A stretch of DNA of 34,624 nucleotides from Candidatus Kapaibacterium sp. Lineage in GTDB: Bacteria; Bacteroidota; Ignavibacteria; Kapaibacteriales; UBA4661. Shown piece by piece: positions 1-9,800 of this stretch (positions are counted from its first letter, which is position 1; every line of letters starts with the position of its first letter). The translations under genes and the position numbers were made by a program. The DNA is taken from the NCBI GenBank assembly GCA_025358765.1, contig JANYIG010000210.1:1-34624 (forward strand). The letters are read 5' to 3'. The notes under the pieces were generated by a model. The model saw only the letters and a list, made by a program, of their open reading frames with translations. It was not told where the DNA came from and did no database searches.

Positions 1-33
1 ACTTGATGGAAAGACAAAAAAAAACTGGACATT

Positions 34-52
34 TGCAATTTACATAATTGCA
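34..52. repeat. 7-bp perfect inverted repeat upstream of the first receptor gene
   Basis: TGCAATT and AATTGCA are separated by TACAT about 180 bases upstream of the receptor start. It could be an operator or part of an upstream transcript. No T tract follows, so it is not a terminator. The function is unknown. Confidence 0.3.
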
Positions 53-145
53 TTGAAACGGCACGAAAGGAAGCCGCCGTACAGTAAAAATGTTAAGACG
101 TAATAATATCAATCAATTTCCTTTCAATGTAATGAACCAAAAGTG

Positions 146-153
146 TATTTTTG
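146..153 (+). promoter_or_regulatory. Possible Bacteroidetes-type -7 element
   Basis: TATTTTTG matches the TAnnTTTG -7 consensus of the Bacteroidetes primary sigma factor, about 77 bases before the receptor start codon. I see no convincing TTG at the expected -33 position, and it is not certain that this lineage uses that promoter type. Confidence 0.25.
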
Positions 154-229
154 CCCTTCTTGATATGTGGAATGTTGGCAATCAATTCCTTCTCTCAATT
201 TTTTATTTTTTTTTCTTACAGGAGTCGTT

Positions 230-3200
230 ATGAAAAGAAGTGTACTGCTTGCTACGGCAGTCGTAGCATTGCTTCTTGCGCTATCACCGTTTGCGGGATA
301 CGCACAGTTTACAACTGGCGCTATGAGCGGTCTCGTTACAGATCAGGACGGCAAGCCGCTTACGGGGGTACGTGTGGTGGCAACACACGATCTCAGCGGC
401 ACGAAATATGGTTCAATTACGAATAGTAGCGGTCGCTACAATTTGCCGGCATTACGAACAGGAGCATCATATTCAGTTCGCTTGAGTGCTCTTGGCTTGA
501 AAGAAGAAGTATTAAACGACATTAGAATCACACTCGGCAATACATATGTGCTGGATGTGAAGATGCAATCAGCGGATGTAAAACTTGCTGAGATTAAAGT
601 CACGGCAAAGAAAAACAACGTATTGAACGAGCAGCGCACTGGTGCTGCTACCAATATAGGCACAGAGATTCTTCAGTCTATGCCGACTCTAAACCGCAGT
701 ATCGCTGATTTTACAAGAACGACCCCGCAAGCAAATGGTCTGTCGTTTGGCGGTCAAGATAGTCGTTACATCAACTTCTCAGTGGATGGCTCGAACTTCA
801 ACAATAATTTTGGTTTGGGTAGCCTGCCTGGTGGTCAGACCAATTCAACACCAATCTCGTTGGATGCTATCGAGGAAATTCAAGTAAATATGGCTCCTTA
901 CGACGTACGTCAAGGAGGTTTCACGGGCGCAGCACTCAACGCCATCACCCGCAAAGGTGACAATCAATTCCGGGCATCTGCATTTTACAACCAACGGAGC
1001 GGCGATAACACGTTTCTTGGTAAAACAGCTGCAGGGACGGATCTTCCGTCAACAGCGCGTCAGTTTAACGTTAAACAGTATGGCGGGCGAATCGGTGGTC
1101 CAATTATTGAAAACAAACTTTTCTTTTTCGTAAATTTTGAAATTGAAAATCGCACCGACCCAGGAACTACAAACCGTGCATCAACGGGTGTTACGGCTGA
1201 TGATGCTGCATCAAATACTGTACGTCGCGGTATTAACTTGGCAGATTCACTTAATCGTTTGCGTGATTTCCTCATTCAAACATATCAATTTGACCCGGGT
1301 ACCTATCAAGATTATACCCTGAATACAAAAAGCTCTAAAGCTACAGCTCGGTTAGACTACAACATTGATGAGGGGCAACGAGTTTCGTTACGCTACAATT
1401 ACCTGAAATCACAACGTGATGTCGGTGCTTCGAGTACCATTCTTGGTAGTGCACAGGGTATTCTCCGTACAGGGCGGAGCAACTTAAACGCGATGAATTT
1501 TTCTGGTTCAAACTATATCCAAAATAATGATTTGAACTCTATTGTTGCGGAGTATAACGGCTCATTTGGAAGTGATTGGTTCGTGAATGCTATAGTCGGT
1601 TATACAGCAACACGTGACTATCGTGCACTTCCTGCAGGCAAAAGTTTCCCCCTTGTTGATATCGCTATCGGCGGTGTCATAGCGACAACTTTTGGTGACG
1701 AACCGTTTACACCGAACAATAAATTGGATACTGACACATGGCAGTTCCAATTAAATGTAACGCGCTTTCTTGCCGATCACACAGTAACGGCAGGGGTGAA
1801 TCTGGATTTCTCTTCCTACAACAATGTTTTTACACCTCAGTTTAGCAGCGTTTACCAATTCAACTCTTTCTCCGATTTTTATGCGGCAGCACGCGGAGAA
1901 AATGTCCGTTTAGCATCGTATAATAATTGGTTCTCAGCAGTACCAGGTGATCCAGCAGCGGCTGCAAAAACCAGTGGCGTTCAAGCTGGATTCTATGTGC
2001 AAGATGAATGGGCAGCATCGCCACAAATTAAATTCACATTGGGATTGCGTGCAGACTTAATTACAATGAGTAATCAAACCCCAACTGTCAATCCCCAAGT
2101 TCCTACAGCACGCTTCATTGGCTTGGATGGCAGCCCAGAATCATACAACACCAGCCAACTGCCATCAGCGCAAGTTTTGTTCTCACCACGCCTTGGTTTC
2201 AACTGGGATGTGGCGGGGGATCGTACAACCCAAGTACGCGGCGGGTTAGGTCTCTTCACTGGCCGTGTGCCATGGGTTATTATCTCGAATATGGTAGGCA
2301 ATACTGGTATGCTTAATGGTGCATTCACACTTGGCAATACGACAACGCTAAACGTGACAACGCTTCCCGGAACGAATACGCCTATCAAGTGGTCACCCAA
2401 AACTGCACCTGGAGAAAATCCTAATATTCCGGCAGATGCTACTACACGGGTTCCGCCAGCATTGTATGAACTGAATTTAATAAATCCAAATTTGAAATTT
2501 CCGCAAATTTTCCGTGCGAATCTCGCTGTGGATCAAGAGCTCCCCTTAGGCATTGTTGGTACGCTTGAAGGTATTTTTAGCAAAAATATCAATCAGATGT
2601 TTTACCGTAACGTAAATCTTCCGTTGGCACCAGGCGCATTCACTGGCGCAGATAACCGTCCCCGTTATCCCGGCTCATACCAAACGGGGAACTCGATTAT
2701 TTCGGGTGTATCGCGTGCAGACTCGTCAAATCGTTTGAATCAAACCATTTCAGCAGCATACGTCTTGGATAACACGAGCCAAGGAAGCTCATACCAATTA
2801 ACAGCACAATTGCAACGCACATTTGATTTCGGCTTGTCCGTGATGGCAGCATACACCTATTCTGCATCAAAAGATTTAGGCGATTATGGTTCCACATTAG
2901 GGGGTACCATTGGTGGTCTATTGAACACTCGTGGGTATAACTACACTGATTTAGCATTTTCGAGCCTGGATATTACAAACCGCTTTATTGCCAATGTTTC
3001 TTATCGCATCAATTGGGCTGACCTTGGCGCACCGAGCTTTATCGGCAAAACATCTATCTCATTGTTCTTCCAAGCACAAAACCAAAACCGCGTTTCATAT
3101 AATTACTCAAATGATATGAATGGTAATGGTATTGGAAGTGACGACCTGCTTTTTGTTCCTGCCGACCAAAGCCAAATCGCGTTCTTGCCGCTTACAATTG

Positions 3201-3652
3201 GTTCTGGAACAAGTGCAAAAGTATTTGATGCAAATGCTCAGTGGGCTGTATTAAATAATTATATCAGCCAAGATGAATACCTGAGTTCTCGCCGCGGGCA
3301 ATACACTGAGCGTAATGGTTACCTACGCTCTATCTTGCCGCGTATTGACCTTTCGATAGCCCATGATTTTGTTCTTGATTTTGGCAAACCGACAGGTGTT
3401 CAGGTTCGATTTGACATCTTTAACTTCACGAATCTCTTAAATAATAGCTGGGGTGTTGCAGATGTCGTCTCATTAGTTGCTCCTTTAGCATACGCAGGAA
3501 CTCCTACTGCTGATGGTCGTCCACAGTATCGCCTCTCGGGTGCTTCGCTGGATGCTAATGGCAATTTAACGTTGCCCTCAACCTTCCGTAAAGGCTTGAC
3601 AGTACTCGATGTATGGCAAGCACAATTAGGCTTCCGAATTACGTTTAACTAA
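230..3652 (+). CDS. TonB-dependent receptor, Oar-like, with carboxypeptidase-regulatory-like N-terminus
   Basis: This is a large outer-membrane protein (1140 residues) for TonB-driven import; the substrate cannot be read from the sequence. The ATG at 230 is chosen because AGGAG lies 5 bases upstream and the next residues form a good signal peptide (MKRS, a hydrophobic core, then GYAQ). Residues ~28-115 form a carboxypeptidase-regulatory-like beta-sandwich (GLVTDQDGKPLTGVRV, then SGRYNLPAL). A plug domain follows (~120-270, including GGQDSRYINFSVDGSNFNN and QGGFTGAALNAITRKG), then a long beta-barrel ending in LGFRITFN. An in-frame ATG at 167 has no ribosome binding site and would spoil the signal peptide. 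The domain order resembles Oar-type receptors rather than SusC. No SusD partner gene is nearby. It is a single-gene unit closed by a strong terminator. Confidence 0.93.
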   Translation: MKRSVLLATAVVALLLALSPFAGYAQFTTGAMSGLVTDQDGKPLTGVRVVATHDLSGTKYGSITNSSGRYNLPALRTGASYSVRLSALGLKEEVLNDIRITLGNTYVLDVKMQSADVKLAEIKVTAKKNNVLNEQRTGAATNIGTEILQSMPTLNRSIADFTRTTPQANGLSFGGQDSRYINFSVDGSNFNNNFGLGSLPGGQTNSTPISLDAIEEIQVNMAPYDVRQGGFTGAALNAITRKGDNQFRASAFYNQRSGDNTFLGKTAAGTDLPSTARQFNVKQYGGRIGGPIIENKLFFFVNFEIENRTDPGTTNRASTGVTADDAASNTVRRGINLADSLNRLRDFLIQTYQFDPGTYQDYTLNTKSSKATARLDYNIDEGQRVSLRYNYLKSQRDVGASSTILGSAQGILRTGRSNLNAMNFSGSNYIQNNDLNSIVAEYNGSFGSDWFVNAIVGYTATRDYRALPAGKSFPLVDIAIGGVIATTFGDEPFTPNNKLDTDTWQFQLNVTRFLADHTVTAGVNLDFSSYNNVFTPQFSSVYQFNSFSDFYAAARGENVRLASYNNWFSAVPGDPAAAAKTSGVQAGFYVQDEWAASPQIKFTLGLRADLITMSNQTPTVNPQVPTARFIGLDGSPESYNTSQLPSAQVLFSPRLGFNWDVAGDRTTQVRGGLGLFTGRVPWVIISNMVGNTGMLNGAFTLGNTTTLNVTTLPGTNTPIKWSPKTAPGENPNIPADATTRVPPALYELNLINPNLKFPQIFRANLAVDQELPLGIVGTLEGIFSKNINQMFYRNVNLPLAPGAFTGADNRPRYPGSYQTGNSIISGVSRADSSNRLNQTISAAYVLDNTSQGSSYQLTAQLQRTFDFGLSVMAAYTYSASKDLGDYGSTLGGTIGGLLNTRGYNYTDLAFSSLDITNRFIANVSYRINWADLGAPSFIGKTSISLFFQAQNQNRVSYNYSNDMNGNGIGSDDLLFVPADQSQIAFLPLTIGSGTSAKVFDANAQWAVLNNYISQDEYLSSRRGQYTERNGYLRSILPRIDLSIAHDFVLDFGKPTGVQVRFDIFNFTNLLNNSWGVADVVSLVAPLAYAGTPTADGRPQYRLSGASLDANGNLTLPSTFRKGLTVLDVWQAQLGFRITFN

Positions 3653-3694
3653 TGCCTAAAAAACGTTGAAGAACACTTGGTTCTTCTGGTACAT

Positions 3695-3735
3695 AAAAAT
3701 CCCCGCTTGTGCAAACACGAGCGGGGATTTTTTTT
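3695..3735 (+). terminator. Intrinsic terminator after the receptor gene
   Basis: ATCCCCGCTTGTG pairs with CACGAGCGGGGAT (one G-U pair) around a CAAA loop. The 5' side is preceded by A residues and the 3' side is followed by eight T. It sits 43 bases after the receptor stop codon, in a canonical arrangement. Confidence 0.93.
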
Positions 3736-3759
3736 GGTTCATTGTAACGACTCTTTTTC

Positions 3760-3942
3760 GGTTCTCCTTGGTTTTAGTTGGAAGTGTTTTGTCATTCCAA
3801 CCCCAGCTGGAGTTCATATAAACTGCGTAGAATCTTGCTTGATTGCTATGGATGCCAACCTCCGTTGGCATGACAGCCATAGTTCATAGCCACAATTTTT
3901 CTTCCTAAAAACTGGTTTCCCAACGAAAACCAATGAAGAACC
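3760..3942. mobile_element. MITE-like element, copy 1
   Basis: This non-coding element has terminal inverted repeats. TTGGTTTTAGTTGG (3768-3781) matches the reverse complement of CCAACGAAAACCAA (3920-3933) at 13 of 14 positions. The inversion continues outward as GGTTCT (3760-3765) and AGAACC (3937-3942). An inner TGTCAT/ATGACA inversion is also present. The last ~80 bases are nearly identical, in the same orientation, to the copy at 5018-5162; the middle is diverged and about 30 bases longer. No transposase is encoded inside. I see no clear target-site duplication. Confidence 0.6.
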
Positions 3943-3964
3943 TCTTTTTCTCTATCGCTGAGAG

Positions 3965-3996
3965 TTATCGCGGTTTCCGACCAAAAACCGTGATAA
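3965..3996. repeat. Hairpin after the DUF2887 gene, possible terminator
   Basis: TTATCGCGGTTT and AAACCGTGATAA form a 12-bp stem with one G-U/A-C mismatch and an 8-base loop. On the minus strand it lies just beyond the stop codon of the DUF2887 gene and may end its transcript, although no T tract follows. Nearly the same sequence (19 of 21 bases) occurs at 5231-5251, where it forms the end of the MscS gene. Confidence 0.5.
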
Positions 3997-4009
3997 GCGT
4001 TGGAGGGCA

Positions 4010-4840
4010 TTAGCTTTGCAGAGAGCCACGAATTTCTTCGACCTTCTCGTGAGGAATGGTGAGTGCCGCAGCGATTTGTTCAACGGTTAAACCTAAGCGT
4101 AATAAATTTGCCACGCCTTCAAGTTTGCCTTCAAGTTTGCCTTCATTGCGTTGTTGATTCCCATATTGCTGGGCATATTGCTGCACAGCAACACTTTCGT
4201 GAATATCATCAAATATTTTCCGTGTATCCATCATGGCACGTATCTCCTCAAGGGTGAGTTGTTTGTATTTGCTCAAGTACAAACTTACGAATAAATCCTG
4301 AAAAAGCCGTTGTTGCTTTGTGTCTGTCATTTCTTCAATCACTGTTCTGAGTTGTTGAGCAATGGCGTTATCCAGCGTGATGTTTGATGGCGTGACCGTC
4401 AACCGCATTAACAGCAGCGCCGCCTCTACTTCGGTATCTGCATTCATCGCTGCTGTTTGCTCATCCAAATAAATCACACGCAGTGTTCCACCAGCAATAA
4501 GGTCTTGCCACACGCCGGCATCGGTATCAATTTCGCGTGAACGCAGGAACAAGAGCATTTGCACGGTGTGAACCGATGGAGTTTGCAGTTTGTAGAGAGC
4601 GGTTTCGCTGACAATGCGGTCATACATTTGTTCATCACGATGAAATTGCACTTCAATGATGACAACGGGCAGCGCGGGATCATCGGGTACAAGAACACCG
4701 TCAATGCGGTGGGCTTTTTCTTTCAGCTCGATGGAAGTAAAATGATAGTGCGTTTGTCCAGAAGTTGGTAGTCCAGCAAGTCTAAGCGCAAGTTCTGGCT
4801 GTTCTTCAAAAAGATTATGAAAGAAAATATCTGTTTTCAT
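4010..4840 (-). CDS. DUF2887/Rpn-like PD-(D/E)XK nuclease
   Basis: A 276-residue protein of the DUF2887 group, related to Rpn recombination-promoting nucleases and putative transposases of the PD-(D/E)XK superfamily. Visible marks are the N-terminal MKTDIFFHNLFEEQPEL start typical of the family, the likely catalytic core RIDGVL (D47) and IIEVQF (E63, Q65), and a helical C-terminus with a GKLEGKLEG repeat before LLRLGLTVEQIAAALTIP, as in many Rpn proteins. Such proteins are linked to DNA cleavage and horizontal spread, but their natural role is poorly known. The start at 4840 has no clear ribosome binding site. The gene stands alone and is flanked by direct copies of a MITE-like repeat, which suggests recent mobility. 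Confidence 0.82.
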   Translation of the reverse strand: MKTDIFFHNLFEEQPELALRLAGLPTSGQTHYHFTSIELKEKAHRIDGVLVPDDPALPVVIIEVQFHRDEQMYDRIVSETALYKLQTPSVHTVQMLLFLRSREIDTDAGVWQDLIAGGTLRVIYLDEQTAAMNADTEVEAALLLMRLTVTPSNITLDNAIAQQLRTVIEEMTDTKQQRLFQDLFVSLYLSKYKQLTLEEIRAMMDTRKIFDDIHESVAVQQYAQQYGNQQRNEGKLEGKLEGVANLLRLGLTVEQIAAALTIPHEKVEEIRGSLQS

Positions 4841-4936
4841 AAAAGGCAGTCGTTTGGAAGATTACGTCAAGGAAGTACCAGAACAGAATACAACAGGTTC
4901 TAAGCACGTGGTCGAAAGTATCTTCAAGTATCGTAT

Positions 4937-4962
4937 CCCCCCTCAATCCTTGTCAAGGGGGG
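4937..4962. repeat. C-rich/G-rich inverted repeat
   Basis: CCCCCCT and AGGGGGG are separated by 12 bases, upstream of the DUF2887 gene. The sequence resembles the dispersed CTCCCC...GGGGAG palindrome at 28793-28810. It is probably a genome-wide extragenic repeat. Confidence 0.5.
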
Positions 4963-5017
4963 AAGCCCGCAGGCAGGGGAATTCTTCGTTTCAAACTATT
5001 ACTGTTCACGTGCTTAA

Positions 5018-5162
5018 TTGGTTTTAGTTGGAAGTGTGTTGCCATGCCAGTCCCAGCCTTCGCTTGGGTGAACTCCGGCTGGCGTTGGCATGACAGCCAT
5101 AGCTCATAGCCACAATTTTCCTTCCTAAAAACTGGTTTCCCAACGGAAACCAATGAAGAACC
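5018..5162. mobile_element. MITE-like element, copy 2
   Basis: This is the second copy of the element at 3760-3942, in the same orientation. The left end TTGGTTTTAGTTGG (5018-5031) is identical to copy 1. The right end CCAACGGAAACCAA (5140-5153) gives 12 of 14 inverted matches. The right arm itself contains a perfect GGTTTCC/GGAAACC hairpin with a CAAC loop. The outer GGTTCT extension seen in copy 1 is absent on the left. Together the two copies bracket the DUF2887 gene. Confidence 0.6.
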
Positions 5163-5228
5163 ATACAATACCGAAAAAGTAGGCAATTTGAAGCAAAAAG
5201 CCGCATATCGTGTTACGTTGAGCAACTA

Positions 5229-6479
5229 CTACGGTTTCCGACCAATAACCGACGTAATCACATTCTTCTCGTTCCCCTCAAAACCTTCACCAAAACTGCC
5301 ATCAAGGTGCAACGTGCGAATAGGCATGGGAATGGTAATGCCTGCCGCGCGAAAACGGTAGTATATTTGCTTCATCACCTCGTGCCGCACCGAAAACTGG
5401 CTGTCAAATGTGTTCACGACAAACATGATTGAAAAATTTAGCGTATAATCTCCAAATGCTTGAAAGCGAACAAGCGGCTCCGGCGTGTGTAATAATCCAT
5501 GAATCTTGCCGTTCGGTTGTTCTTTTGGTGCGGCTTCCTCTGGCGTTGCGTGACCACATTCCTCAATGATGTTTCGCAAAATATCTTCCACTTTTTGCGG
5601 GTCGGTTTGGTAGCTTACGCCCACTGTTGCTCGCACGTAGAGCGTTTCTTTTGGTAAAAAATAATTCGTAACGATTGCTTGTGCAAGTTTATTGTTTGGA
5701 ATCAGCACCGTATTCAGTTCTAACATTTGCATGGTCGTATTGCGCCAGCCAATATCCCGCACAAACCCCTCAAAACCGTCGTTCGTTTTGATGTAATCTC
5801 CCACGCGAATTTGTTTTGCCAACGTGATGTACATACCCGCAAAAGCATTCGCAAGCGTGTCTTGGAGCGCCAGAGCCACTGCCAACCCACCAACACCTAA
5901 GGCAGTGATAATAGCCGTCACATCCACACCAAACGTCCGCAACACCATTACTGCGCCAACGCTGTAAATAACAATCTCCACGATTTTGCGCGTGAGCGAG
6001 ACCGCCGCAACACGGCTGTACTCATTTGCAGCACGGGCTTTAAAAATTTGCCGCAGAATCTGAGCAATTAAAAACGTAAGTAAAATAATAAACCCTGTGT
6101 TGATAGACGGTCGCGCGTAGGGCATAATCGCTAACCGCATAGAGGAGGGAAGGTCGCGTACAGCAATATTGATGCCGATAAGCAGCACGATATACAGCAC
6201 CGTTCGCCGCAGCGCTTCGATAATAATGTCATCGCGGAAGGTTTCGGTCTTTTTAGCAAGGTGAGCGAGCCACCTGCCGCCCGCCCATCGCAAAAAACCG
6301 CCAACGGACAATGCTGCCAAGACAATAGCCATTGGGTGCGTGTACGGATTGTTGAAGAAGCTAACAACGGAGTTATAAATTTGGTCAATCATCTGTTGTA
6401 TGGAAGTTTGAAGGTGTTTGTGCAAAGAATTTAGGGCAACATTAGTATCGAAAAAATAGAGAAATTTAGAAAAATTCAT
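5229..6479 (-). CDS. MscS-family mechanosensitive ion channel
   Basis: A 416-residue inner-membrane channel that releases solutes on hypo-osmotic shock. About four hydrophobic segments occupy the first ~200 residues. The pore helix signature is clear (ALGVGGLAVALALQDTLANAFAG), followed by the MscS beta domain (QIRVGDYIKTNDGFEGFVRDIGWRNT, then VLIPNNKLA) and an alpha/beta C-terminal domain. The annotated start at 6479 lacks a ribosome binding site; the ATG at 6392 is an alternative that drops 29 non-conserved residues. The last residues (VIGRKP) and the stop codon lie in a sequence repeated at 3970-3990, so the C-terminal tail has been shaped by a repeat. There is no operon partner. Confidence 0.93.
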   Translation of the reverse strand: MNFSKFLYFFDTNVALNSLHKHLQTSIQQMIDQIYNSVVSFFNNPYTHPMAIVLAALSVGGFLRWAGGRWLAHLAKKTETFRDDIIIEALRRTVLYIVLLIGINIAVRDLPSSMRLAIMPYARPSINTGFIILLTFLIAQILRQIFKARAANEYSRVAAVSLTRKIVEIVIYSVGAVMVLRTFGVDVTAIITALGVGGLAVALALQDTLANAFAGMYITLAKQIRVGDYIKTNDGFEGFVRDIGWRNTTMQMLELNTVLIPNNKLAQAIVTNYFLPKETLYVRATVGVSYQTDPQKVEDILRNIIEECGHATPEEAAPKEQPNGKIHGLLHTPEPLVRFQAFGDYTLNFSIMFVVNTFDSQFSVRHEVMKQIYYRFRAAGITIPMPIRTLHLDGSFGEGFEGNEKNVITSVIGRKP

Positions 6480-6890
6480 TTTTCATATAACCAATCATTT
6501 CCTTTCAATCGAAAAAAAAATCTTTGCTGGATATTCCCAATGCTCTCATTCCGCACAAGCCAGTATTGGCAAGGACTGGCATGGCAAATTACGAAACTTG
6601 TGGAAAATTTTGTTGGCAAGTTTTCCTCTGTAACGGTTAATTTACTTTCACAGCAGCATAAACAGTCACGCAGTTTGTTATTCCCCTTCCGCGTCATAAA
6701 AAACATCCGTCATACATCGCATATCATCTGGCTTCTGAGGAAATCGGCACGCGTTTTCCTTTAAGCCCGCGAAACGTTTGCGATTGCTTGAACGGTTTTG
6801 TACATTGCGGTTCTGGCAGGAATCACCACTGCTTCAATGTTTGGCATACAAATAACATTTGTTCATCTACACTTTTTGCGGAGTCCTTGT
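6480..6890. other. Intergenic region before nrdJ
   Basis: About 410 bases lie between the divergent mscS and nrdJ start codons. I looked for a cobalamin riboswitch, which would suit a B12-dependent enzyme gene, but found no recognisable B12 box. Small inverted repeats are GCCAGT/ACTGGC (6559-6580) and ACAAAT/ATTTGT (6848-6862). No reading frame here looks coding. Confidence 0.5.
6848..6862. promoter_or_regulatory. Possible operator palindrome upstream of nrdJ
   Basis: ACAAAT and ATTTGT are separated by AAC, about 16 bases before the nrdJ ribosome binding site. It does not match the NrdR-box consensus. The position is right for a regulator, but six base pairs can occur by chance. Confidence 0.25.
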
Positions 6891-9800
6891 ATGAAAATCC
6901 TTCGCCGCTTTACGCAGTCCGGCGTTGCCGTCTATGACCAATTCGAGTACACGTTGCGTTCCTCAACGCTACGGAACACGGATGGTTCGGTTGTGTTCCA
7001 AATGAACGATATTGAGGTTCCGAAGCAATGGTCGCAAGTAGCGACGGATATTTTGGCACAAAAATATTTCCGTAAGGCTGGCATCCCGCAATTCGATGCA
7101 CAAGGACAGCCCATAATGGACGAAAACGGCAATCAAAAACTTGACTCCGAGCGCTCCGCAAGACAAGTGGTTCATCGGTTGGCTGGTTGTTGGCGGTGGT
7201 GGGGTGAACAGCATGGTTACTTCGACAGCACTGAAGATGCACAAGCATTTTACGATGAAGCTGCCTACATGCTGCTCAAACAAATGACCGCTCCGAACTC
7301 ACCGCAGTGGTTCAACACGGGATTAAATTTTGCTTACGGCATCACGGGCAAATCACAAGGACACTATTTCGTTGACCCCACGACAAAAAAGCTGAAACGC
7401 TCAGACGATGCGTACACGCATCCGCAACCCCACGCATGTGCTCGCGCAAGCACACGCCTTTTTACCGATGCTGGTGTGCTGAGCATTGGCGATATTGTCC
7501 GAAACAATCGCACAGGGCTGCGCGTGTTTGATGGGGAGAGGTTTGTGAGCGTTCTTGCTGTTAAAAATAACGGCATTCGTGGCGTGTATCGCGCAACGCT
7601 CAAAAATGGAAACTTCATTGAATTTACGAATGATCATTTGGTCTGGAGTGCTGACAAACGCTCGAAAGATGGCGGATCCTACGCATGGAATGAACTCAAA
7701 ACATTGCTTGGCAAAAAAGTCCAACAAACAACTCTGGTTAATGTTCCAGCATCTGTATTGGCAGGCGCGGATGATGATATTGAGGCCGGAAAGCTCGCAG
7801 AACAGAGTACCTCGCAAAGAAAAATTGCTCAGGCAGCGCTTGCAGGATGGGTTTTGGGCGATGGCTACTACGGCAAATATAATCATAATAACAAAACCAC
7901 ACTCTTCGGGGTGGTTACGATCAATGATGATGAGTACCGATATGTCACAGACCTCTTTATGACGCTCTTCGGTGAGTACAAAGTTGTAACAAAGCCGACC
8001 ATCAGCGAAACCTACCGCATAGTCAAGCGCGATTCCAAACAAGTAGATGCGTTCGTGAATGAGTATGAATTAGACGCTACATCGTTTACGGCGATAGTTC
8101 CGGATCGCATTTTTACATCTAGCACTGCCGAAAAAGCAGCGTTCTTACGGAGTTTATTTCAAGCTGACGGCTGCGTTCGTATTCGCACCGATGAACGTAA
8201 TTCCGGCGATGTCGTTCTCAGCACAATTTCAGAAGACCTCGCTCACGGCGTTCAGATACTGCTTCTGAGCATGGGCATATATTCCAATGTTTCGATGGGC
8301 GTAGATGCACGTCAGAATCGCAAAAATTTGTATCAAGTCAGCATCTCGTACTATTCAGAACGACGGAAATTTGAGCGTGAAATCGGCTTTATCTCTGCTG
8401 ACAAACGCGATAAACTTGCATGGCTCAACAGCGTTGTTATTGGCAAAACAAAGGCTGCGCTCTCCGAAGAAACTATCGTTGCGATTGACTACATCGGCGA
8501 CGAAGAGGTGTTCGATATTCAAACTGAATCGGCGCAATTCGCTGCCAATGGTGTGATAGTTCACAATTGTTTTATTCAGTCCGTCGAGGATGATTTGGTG
8601 AACGATGGGGGCATTTTCGACCTCGTTACCCGCGAAGCACGTATTTTTAAGTACGGTTCCGGCACAGGCACAAATTTCTCTACGCTCCGCGCGGCGGGCG
8701 AAAAACTCTCTGGTGGCGGCACGTCATCGGGTTTGATGAGCTTTCTGAAAATCTACGACCGCGCTGCAGGAGCCGTTAAATCGGGCGGAACAACACGCCG
8801 CGCCGCAAAGATGGTGATTTTGAATGCTGACCATCCTGATATTGAAGAATTTATCGAATGGAAAACGAAAGAAGAGGAAAAAGTTGCTGCACTCGTGGCA
8901 GGCTCAAAGATAACGGCAAAACATCTGCAAGCGGTTATGGATGCTGCGTTGCAAGGCGGCACGAGTACCAAAGAAAACGTGATGCTTGCCAAAGCAATGC
9001 GCGATGCGGCTCAGGCAGATGTTTCCCAAAGCTACATTTTCCGTACGTTGTCGCTGGTGGAGCAAGGTTTTACAACGCTGAATTTTGAAACGTTCGATAC
9101 GCACTATGAATCGGAAGCGTACAACACCGTTAGTGGTCAAAACTCGAATAACACCGTGCGCGTGACGAACAAGTTCATGGAAGCCGTCATCAACGATGAA
9201 TCGTGGAATTTGGTGCGCCGCACAAACGGCACGGTTGCCAAAACGGTGAAAGCACGGGACTTGTGGCAAAAAATCGCGATGAGTGCGTGGAAATCTGCCG
9301 ACCCGGGATTGCAGTACGATACAACGATTAATGAGTGGCACACCTGTCCGGCAGACGGTCCGATTAACGCTTCAAATCCGTGCGTTACGGCAAATACATT
9401 CGTGACTACCCATGACGGTTTGGAACGCATCGGTAACCTTGTAGGGCAATCACGCGGTGTTCGCAGCCTTGACGGTAATATGCACTGGGTAGAAAACATC
9501 TTCTCGACGGGTAAAAAGCCTGTCTATGAACTCAAAACAAAAGCTGGCTACCGTCTGGAGCTTACAGCTGACCACAAGGTATTCACGGAAAATCGTGGAG
9601 ATGTTCCAGCCAATGAATTGACGAAGGATGATGTTGTACGACTTCTGCAAGGCTCATTTGGCAAGACTTCCACGGGTTCAAAGGACATTGCCCAGCTTAT
9701 CGGATTGCTTGTGGGCGACGGCTGCGTGACAAACCTGAACGAAGTGGATGCACAAGGTAATACACGAGAAGTTGGCTTCCTGACAATGAGCAAGGATGAA

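Noticed and set aside
3656-3889. Short frames on both strands after the first receptor gene
   Set aside because: They arise from the terminator and the MITE-like repeat (the MAVMPTEVGIH-type product is typical of translated extragenic repeats).
3760-5251. Complete insertion sequence with a DDE transposase
   Set aside because: The only gene between the repeats is a PD-(D/E)XK DUF2887 protein. There is no DDE, HUH or serine recombinase, and no clear target-site duplication, so I call the flanks MITE-like only.
6480-6890. Cobalamin riboswitch before the B12-dependent nrdJ gene
   Set aside because: I looked for the B12 box and its flanking stems and found no good match. Only short unrelated inverted repeats are present.
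7401-8042. 213-codon open frame on the minus strand inside intein 1
   Set aside because: The plus-strand intein motifs are unambiguous. The antisense product shows no recognisable features.
9137-9499. Antisense frames of 100-145 codons across nrdJ
   Set aside because: Shadows of a long conserved gene; no domains or ribosome binding sites.
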